Origin: Luscinia megarhynchos
Lineage: Eukaryota > Chordata > Aves > Passeriformes > Turdidae
NCBI GenBank assembly: GCA_034336665.1
Contig: CM067592.1
Span: 45,475,761 to 45,539,760 of the forward strand
Length of the DNA stretch: 64,000 bases
Direction: 5' to 3'
Under the pieces are notes generated by a model, which was given only the letters and a program-made list of their open reading frames with translations, was not told the origin of the DNA and did not search any database. Every line of letters starts with the position of its first letter. Within the stretch, counting starts at the first letter, position 1. Position numbers and translations under genes: made by a program. Below, piece by piece: positions 53,001 to 62,000 of the stretch.

Positions 53001-56000
53001 TCTTCAAGGAGCCACTTGCACGAATGTGAAAGAAACACAGTCCCCATTCGTGGTATAACCAGAGATGTTTATTAAAAGTGTCCATAGCTTTTATAATATC
53101 TTCACCATCGAGTTAGAATAGAATGAGCTGGAAAGCTAATAGTGTAATTGTTAATAGGCTTGCTAACCAATAATATTTGTGATCAATTCCCTAATTGCAA
53201 CATCAGACTTTTCTCTCAAAGATAAATGCTTATATAATAGTTTTTTCTGCAAACTGCTGTGCACCTGCTGGTTGTTACATTTTTTTAAACTTTGTTACAT
53301 CTCTGCTGCCTTGACTGAATAGTCTTTTCTTTCCAGCTAAATGCTCTTTGTTCTCTGAATTACGACTTCCCTTTGTTTTCTTTCCCCACATGAGGTAACT
53401 CCTGTCTTCCCATCATTGTGGTACTTGCTTGTTTCTGAATCAGTGTGGGTTTCAGGAATGAGCGGACCTGGCATAAAAGTATCAAATGGTCCACCACAAA
53501 GGATTCTGATAGCCTTGAATTACATTTAGTACAAAGCACTGCTCCCACTGGCACTTCTGTTTGCATGTATAGCTGAAGGATAGAATATTTCTGATAAAAT
53601 AATATAGCGATTATTTATAAAGTCATTCATGTACTAAGTGACCTAGTTTTTCAGACACTGGAAAACATAATGGTTTCAAATTTGGTGTCTCTTCTCCTAG
53701 GAAAGTATATCAGCTACTGCTATAAAACTTTATTGTTGCTGAGAATGACAGGCAGATGAAAAAAGGTCAATGGAATTAAATGTAGAGGGTAGTGGAGAGA
53801 CTAATTTTGCATTCTGGATAAAGATATCTCGAAGGGGAGAACATATTTTAGCCCTGAAATAAACTTCTAGGAGTGTTCATATCTTAGTCATGGGATTAAA
53901 CACCTGATTTATACTGACTGTGTTCTACCTGACAGAATGTGTTCTTCTCAGCATTCTGAAGAAGTCTGAGTTTTGAGGTCTTAATTCACACTTATTAGTA
54001 TTAAGAAACTTGAGTTGCTAACCTGTCCAGTAGAATTCCTTACAGCACTGAATGTTTCAAAACTTTTCATTTGGCCTAGCTTGGTTGTTTGGTTTCATTG
54101 TCACCAAAAGTATGTAGCCAATCTGCTTGTTAGCTGCATATGTGCTGAGAGTGGGACACAAAAGTAGTGTCCTTTTTTAACAAGGACACATTTAACATAT
54201 GTGTTCTTCATTCCAAAAGCTGTGTCATAAGCTGCCTTGACCAATATGTCATTTCATTGTTTGATGGTGCCAGAATGTGTTTTGGTAAAAATAAAAGACA
54301 TCACCCAGAACTTCTCCATTCAAGAATAGCCTTAACATTTTAAACTTTAACAGTTATTTTTATTGTATTTCACAGAGGGGTTTTGTGAGTTTGTTGTTGT
54401 TGTTATTATTGGGTGTTTTTACTGTATAGAGAATTGTTTTCTTTCCACGATAAAGTGAAATGGAAAATACCAATATGATCAGCTTCTTTTCAGTGTTTGG
54501 GGTTTTCTTTATCTGGTACCAATGTATTAAACTCAAATATCCTCATTCTGGAAAAAAAATAAGCGAGAGGCTTTGGTAATCACTAGATAAGGTGCTGTTT
54601 ACATTCTCCCAAACATTACTGTAGTGAATAATTTCTCTAGACTTCAATCTTAAAGCACATGAAAGTCATATTTTTGTATTCCCTGCCTCCTGTAAATGAA
54701 CTGAGAACAGTGGTCAGCCATATGTGAAATTTGACATACACTTATTTAGAGGGTGCATTTTTGTCTAGTGCCAATGACACACTTGCCTGAGATAGGCTTA
54801 AAGGTCTGTATAATGATGCAAACTCAAAAGTGAGATTCCACTGCTAAAATGTGACAGGGAAATAGTAGCTTTTAAAATTGATAAACTGTCAGTTCTTTTG
54901 CTGCCTAGAGCAATGGAGAAGCAAAGCAGAGACCACTTTTATTTTCCTGTTTGACATGTATGTTTCAGGTTCCTAAACAGCAAAAAATATTTCTCTTCTA
55001 GGATGAAGATTTCCTTAATTTAATTTTCAAGGCTATGATGAAGGATGTCTTGAATTCTTCACATCCAGTGTCTTCTGCTGTTCAGTCTTCAGAGCAAATA
55101 GAAGAAATGTTTGATGCTCTTTCTTATATCAAGGTAAGTATAAAAACATTGCAAAATATTTGGATAGTGATACATTAGCTATTGAAAATATAAATGTGGA
55201 ATCACAAGTAAATACTTAAACAATGCAGAATTTCTCAATTATGTTTTTGAGCATCTATGTAGCATTTAATTAGGAAAATATTATCAGTATTTGTGGCCTT
55301 ACTTACCATCTTGTTGAATGCTTGAGCACAAAATCTAATACTCAATGAAGATGTGAGAGGGGAACCAATAGGTGAAGCAACATAACCAGTTAGGCATATA
55401 TTCTTCTGAGAGTAGACTATAACAAGTTTAAAGATTAAAAAAAGAGTAAATACAAAGCACCAAAGTAATCACTCAGTCTTATATACTCCCTGGTTAAAAA
55501 AAAAAATCCAAAACAATATTTTAGAAATACCGTGTACTGGAAGCTTGCCTGTGAATGCAAATTATTTTACTGCATATTCTGGTTGTTTGAAACATGATTA
55601 TTTCTAATGTCAAGTGGGGTTGTATGTGAGGCTTATGTTATTAAAGCATCTCAGTGCCTTGCTTAAAAATGCATGAGAGGAAATACCTGTATTCGCAAAA
55701 TTTTTATTCACATTGTCTCAGGTTTTACATACCAGATTTTGGTAGTGTTGAGGAAAGCCTTTTGTTTATTTATTTTGGATTAGCTGCCACTTCTTTCCAT
55801 CACTATCTTGTGTTTTCATCTAAGTAGAAATCATGGGGACAGCTGTTTTCTACTAGAAAATAGTCAAATGCCATCTCTTCCTCTGCTGAGTGGAATGCAG
55901 TTCCCATGACAGTCTTGGTTTGTTTTCTCTGACTTCTTTTTGCAAGTCTCAACTGGTCAACACATGTCGTCTGGCATCCTTGAGTAGTCTGGGATGCCAG

Positions 56001-59000
56001 ATAGATCTACAGTAGTGATGTGCTTCCACAGATGTGTGTGATTTCCAGGTTACCTTGGTTGACAAATGAATTTGAGTTCTCTCCTTTTATCAAAAGGCAT
56101 GGCTGTTGTTTCATGCTTCAGAGGTGCTGTCTCAAGTAATTCCTTTTTTGGTGAACTTCTGGAAACTGCGTTTGGCACAATTATGTCTGTAGCCAACTAA
56201 CTTTAGAGATACAAATTCTGTCAGTCTTTGACTGATTGAAATGTCTCTATATAATTTTAGTGGAAAAGTTCCCTAACTGATTGGAGTTTCATTAAATTAG
56301 TATAACATTATATTTGGAGAATTATTTTATTACTTCATTGCTACTAATAAGTGTGTGCACATTTCAAATAGAATTGTACCAATCTACATTTTAAAGAGCT
56401 GACCAAAAGGGGTTTTGCACATTGTGTTCTCACAGCTGCTTTCTGTGTTGCAGAGGATTTTATTGCATAGCTTTTTCTTCATGCATGAAGTTTTTATATT
56501 CTGCTACTCTTGTCCCTATAGCTTAGGTGGAGTTCTTGGCGATTCACGTGAAAAGACACTTGCAATGTAGTCCCTTATAAGCAAAGGGTTGTCTGTTACT
56601 GAATTGTACAACAGAATTTGTTTTACTGGGCTGCCAACTGACACAGATTGGTGGGTGACCTCTACATTGTACTATCTGGAACAGAAGTAATTGTACAATT
56701 TTATTTTTAGTCTGACTGTTTTGCAGACTGTCAGGAAACCTAATACCCATAGGTTGGATAAGATCCACCTGCAACAACAGAGTGTATGGAAGGATATGAC
56801 AGTAGGAAAAACAAAGGAGCAGTGCTGTAGGTTAAGTGTGGATACATACAGGAGAGGAAATTGTGTCCATATTATCAAAAACTGTTGTAAGGGCTACTCC
56901 TGACTTTTGATGAGTAGGGAATAACGAGGCAGCCTTCAGTTTCAGATACAATGTTACTCCAATTCCTGAACTTGAGTTTGGGATGTGTGAGAACAATGAA
57001 TTATCTCTCTAAGATTTTCTCCTTTACTTGTTTCTTTTCTAGAAATAGTACCAAAACTGTAAAGTGCACCTTTAAACTATTCTTGACCTATGGCTGCTCA
57101 TCTGTGTTCAGTTCTAGAGCATGCAAGTCCTCAGGCAATTTACTTATTCGTGGCTTTGACATAGAAACATTCACAGGCCTTTTGATACTAAAACTCAGTT
57201 ACTGCTTTTTTTTCTTTATTTACAAGACATGGGTGTATTTAAACACATAAAAATGTACTTGTTTTTCTTGTTCTATAATTTTTAAAATTCCAGCCTACCA
57301 AGTGGTGTATCTCATCTTTTTCCTGTGTTTTTAGGTTTTTGATATAACTGCATATAGTGTGACTGTTAAACACTGACTCATAAGTGCAGTTCTGTACCAT
57401 ACCGATGAGTATTGGTAATGAAAAGTGGCAGCCAGCAGAGACATAGCAGGAAGAAGGCAATATTTTTCAGATTATGTTAATTGGAAAAAATATCAAATTC
57501 TACCAGCCTATTTTTTACTTGTAGTTTGAGCGTTTAGATATTTTTCTTTTCCAAAGAAGCTAGGAAAGATTTTCAAATGGCACTAGCTTTTTCTGACCTG
57601 TATCTGGAATTTATGGAATAGTAAAAGAGTATTTTTCCAAGGCAACTGAGTATGTTTGAAGGATATTACTGGAATAAGATCTGCCAGCTTCTGACTTACT
57701 TCTGTACTGTGAAAGAACTAAAATATGCAAATGCTTAAATAAGTTCTATAACTTCAATTTACTGATTCATTTTATTTTTTTTTCTTCTCCCTACAGGGGG
57801 CTTCCCTTCTTTTGATGCTGAAGCATTATCTCAGTAAGGATGTTTTCCAAGCTGGCATTGAGGTATACTTGCATAATCACAGCTACGGAACTGCTCAGAG
57901 CGATGACCTGTGGGACAGCATGAATGAGGTATCCATCTTTGACACACTGTTCTTCTTTTCTTTTTTTTTTGTTCTTCACTTCTCTGAGAGTATCATAAGT
58001 TAAGAGGCTAGGGAAAGGAGGTGGAGAGACAGGAGGAAGGACGGGGGAAAGACGGAGAGTCCAGGGAACTGCAGGCCTGTTGGCCTGAACTGAGTGCCAG
58101 GGAAGGTCATGGATCAGATCATCTTTAGTACCATCACATAGTACATACAGGACAGTCAGTGAATCAGGTGCAGGCAGCATGGATTTAGGAGGCACAGGTC
58201 CTGCCTGACCAACCTGGTCTCCTTTTATGACTAGATGACCCACCTGCTGGTTGAGGAAAAGGCTGTGGGTGTTATCTGCCTGACCTTCAGCAGGGTCTTT
58301 GATACTGTCTTTCATGGCATTTTCCTGGAAAAGCTGGCAGTTCGTGGCCTGGGCAGGTGCACTCTTCATTGGTTTAAAAACCAGCTGCACAGCCAGGCCC
58401 AGAGAGTGGCGCTAATTTACAAGTTCACTGTCAGAGTGATTGTTTACAGATGCGGAATCATGCTACCACTTAATTGGTAACTTAAGAAAGTTAAGTATTC
58501 TCCATTTGCTATTTTCTTGTTATGTTATGTTTGTTTTTACAGATTACCAATGGAACATTAGATGTAAAAAAAATGATGAAGACTTGGATTGGGCATAAAG
58601 GATTTCCTTTAGTCACTGTTGTCCGAAAGGGAAGGATTATTTCAGTGCAACAAGAGAAATTCTTGTATCGTGTGGAACCAGAAAATTGGACATCAGATGC
58701 AAGGTTATTTCCTTCTTAATGCCTTTTATCCGTTAAAAGCAGGCTGCTGTCTTAGACTGTGTACATCTTCCTTACTTGTATTCAGTTTTTTAGTGTTTAC
58801 TTGGAAGGCAGGTAGTAACAGAGAATTCAGCACAGAAATTCACACATCTAGTATCTGCCTAAAGGTCCATGTCTGTTTCCACTGAGGTAACTGGTAAAAA
58901 TCAGTGACACCGTTTATAATCTCAATTTCTTACATGCATAATTTCCCTGAACCTTTTAAGCTTGACATCATGAGTTGGTTTTCAATAGCAAAAGGCAGAT

Positions 59001-62000
59001 CGCTCAAGTAAAGGTTTCTCTACATTTGAGGAAGTTTTGTGTGGGTAGCAAGACTGAAGAAAGGCAGGTTGCAGAAGGTCTACAGAAGTTACAGTTGCAT
59101 GAATCCTACTTTAAAAATGTATCCTTCTTACTTCCAAAATTCAATGTATACCTTGGGCTTTGCTACAAGGAGGTAGAAAAGCTAGAATCAGTGCTTTCTT
59201 GGCTTCGAAATTTTAAAATTACACTACTGCATGACAGCAAATGACTGAATATATGACCGAGGCAATGTCCATTGTACCAAAACCTAAAAGAAAGTACACA
59301 AATAACAAAGAAGCATTGGTGTAGCAGTTGGTAATTTTAAAATTTTATTTCCTGCAAATGTAGCTTACCTCAACAGTGTCTTCTAAGAAAAATATGTATG
59401 TGTGAATTTTTTTGAATTTTCTGGTTTTGCTGGGTTGTTTGAGGTTTTAACAGGAGCTGAGTTAATTTCATCATCTTGCAGAAAACCAGGTCTGTGAAAG
59501 AAATTTGTTTCTTGAAATATAGGAATTTAGAGGGCCCTGTTTTATTTTTGTTACGCAGAGAAAGAAAAGCTAAGTAATTTTTAAGCTAAGTAATTTCTGT
59601 TTCTAGTTGAAGTAAATTTGGGGCATGCATGAAAAGATTTTGAAAAAGAACACCCTGTGTGAGTCATTCATAGAGGTGGTCCCTCTCAAAATCAGATTAA
59701 GATGTGCAGCTTTTCATCCCACCCAGATTTGTGTTTTTCTCTAAATATCTAAGTCCTTACCGTCATTATGAGCCTCCTTAGCATTTATTCTTCCAGTTTG
59801 CAGTTCACTTAAGAATGTCTTTGTGGTATGCAATTAATTATGGTTTCTATACCATGATTTGGAGTTTGAATCTTGTACTTGGATCATTTCTAAATTTTAG
59901 TTAAAACTTGTAAAAGATCAGAAAAAAATGTTGGATTCAGGTGAAAATAATACTGGATGAATTTCTGACGCAGCCGGAGATTTACTGTCTGTATGAGTTT
60001 GGACAAGCTACCTAGCATGCGAGAGCTGGGAAAGAAGTACTAGGAAAAGTGGAGTCCATCAGGACTGGTGTGGTTTAAGATCTTTGTTGGTGATCTACAC
60101 AGTGAGATCAAGTTCCCCCACAGAGAATTTGTATATGACACCAAGCTGAGTGGTGCAGTTGGTGTGCCGGGGGGAATGGGTGCCATCCAGAGGAATCTGT
60201 ACAAACTTGAGCAGTGGGCCCTTGGTCAGGGCAACCCCTGGTTTCAACACAGGCTAGGGGATGAACAAACCAGAGCAGCCTTGCAATGGAGAACTTGTCA
60301 GGATTGGTGATACTGGACACAGGCTAACTGTGTGTGTTCACAGCCCAGAATTCCAGTTATATTTTGGTCTGCATCCAAAGCAGTGTGGGCAGCAGGGGAG
60401 GGAGTGGATTCTGTCCCTCTGCTCCACTCTGTTGAGACCTCACCTGGAACCCTGCATCCAGCTCTGGGGTCCCAGCACAGGAAGGACAAGGACCTGTTGG
60501 AGTGAGTCCAGAGTACAAAAACAAACAGATGGACAGAATACCTCTCCTATACAAGGACAGATAGTTTGGGTTGTTCATCCTGGTGAACACAAGGCTCTGG
60601 GGTGACGTCACTGCATTCTTTCAAGTACTTAAAGGAAAGATCAGGACAGATTTTTAGCAGGTTCTGTCTTGATAGGACTGGGAATAATGTTTTTAAAATA
60701 AAGAGGGTAGATATAGACAAGATATAAGGAATAGTATTTTTACAGTAAGGGCAGTGAAACAGTGGCACTGGTGGCCAAGAGAGGTGGTCGATGTCCCATC
60801 CCTGAAAATATTCAGGGCCAGGTTGGATAGGACTCTGATCATCTTCATGATCTAGTTGAAGATGTCCCTGCTCATTGCAGGGGAGCTAGATGACCTTAAA
60901 AGTTCTCTTTGAACCTAATCTGTTCTATAAAATTTACCCATTTCACAATGTGGTGGGATTTAAAAATATAATTCCTATGCATGTTGTGCATTTATTCTTT
61001 CATCATATTCTGATTATATAAATGGGATTTATACTTTATTATTTTACACAGCATTTAGTCATTCTAGTGTTATTAGTATACAAAAGTGCTTAAATTAAAA
61101 CAAACCATTCAAGGGAGATAATATGTATATAACATGTCAGTAAACATTTGTTTTCCTTTGCAGTTACCTGTGGCATATTCCTCTCACTTACATAACAAAT
61201 AGGTGCAACTTCACCTATTGTACTAATGCCTATTTACTGGATCAGAAGTCAGGTATGTGACTAAAAGCTTCAGTAGCAAGTTACTTAGGTATTACAGATA
61301 CGTAATTATGATTTCAGAGATCTGGAGCAAAGTACTGCTGTTATTGTCAGCATCAGAGAGATGGTTCCCTGTACATTGTGTGTATACATGCATGACAGCC
61401 ACTGGAACAGAAGCACAGGTTTGAAATTTGTAAAAGCTCATGCATATCACAGTGCATACACATAATCTCTCAAACTGCATGTTCTTAGAGAGCAAGTTAT
61501 GTGAAACTTAGTCTGCCAGTTTGCTGAAATGTTAGAAAATGACTTTCCACTGAAATGTTTATTTTATATAATTGTGTAGGAAAATATTGTATTTGGAGGT
61601 AGGTGGGGCTGTTTGAAAGAACGACAAGACAAAAGGAGAAAAATTAACTGATGCAACTCAGGGCAGACTTGACAATGTTCATTCAATCAGATATAGGAAG
61701 AGGGATGAGGAAGTACAACCTCAAATTTTTGAGCTCTCTGTCGAAACATTCATCCTGGCTTCTCCTTCTTCAATGTAGGGGGAAATAGTGTGAAAGAATT
61801 TACTGTCTTTCTGGAACTAGTCTACTTCATAGTCTTTGATTTGAACAAACAGTTGTTAAATGTTTGTTTCTGCTGATAACATACTGTTTGTCCACTAGCT
61901 GTCATTGAACTTCCAGAAGAGGTGGAATGGATAAAATTCAATGTGGACATGAACGGCTATTACATAGTACACTATGCTGAAGACTGGAAAACACTGATTG

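Larger units (their letters stand above)
46370..53390 (-). mobile_element. Endogenous retrovirus, class II (ERVK/beta-like), near full length, antisense to LNPEP
   Basis: Two related LTRs flank an interior whose minus strand reads, in order, gag, dUTPase-protease, RT/RNase H, integrase and env. The direct repeat TGAGGT (46,364-46,369 and 53,391-53,396) is a perfect 6-bp target-site duplication. The element is 7.0 kb long. All genes carry stops and frameshifts, and the LTRs have diverged (roughly nine differences in the first 60 aligned bases by eye, plus indels), so the insertion is old. Antisense orientation is the usual survivor in introns, since sense LTR polyadenylation signals would disturb the host transcript. 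Confidence 0.95.
45936..55001 (+). other. LNPEP intron 7, hosting an antisense provirus
   Basis: A 9.1-kb intron, of which about 7.0 kb (46,370-53,390) is the endogenous retrovirus. Without it the intron would be about 2 kb, like its neighbours. The parts outside the provirus show nothing recognisable. Confidence 0.9.

Noticed and set aside
57791..58390. 199-codon minus-strand open frame
   Set aside because: It is antisense to LNPEP exon 9 and a CR1 fragment, both of which explain the sequence on the plus strand.
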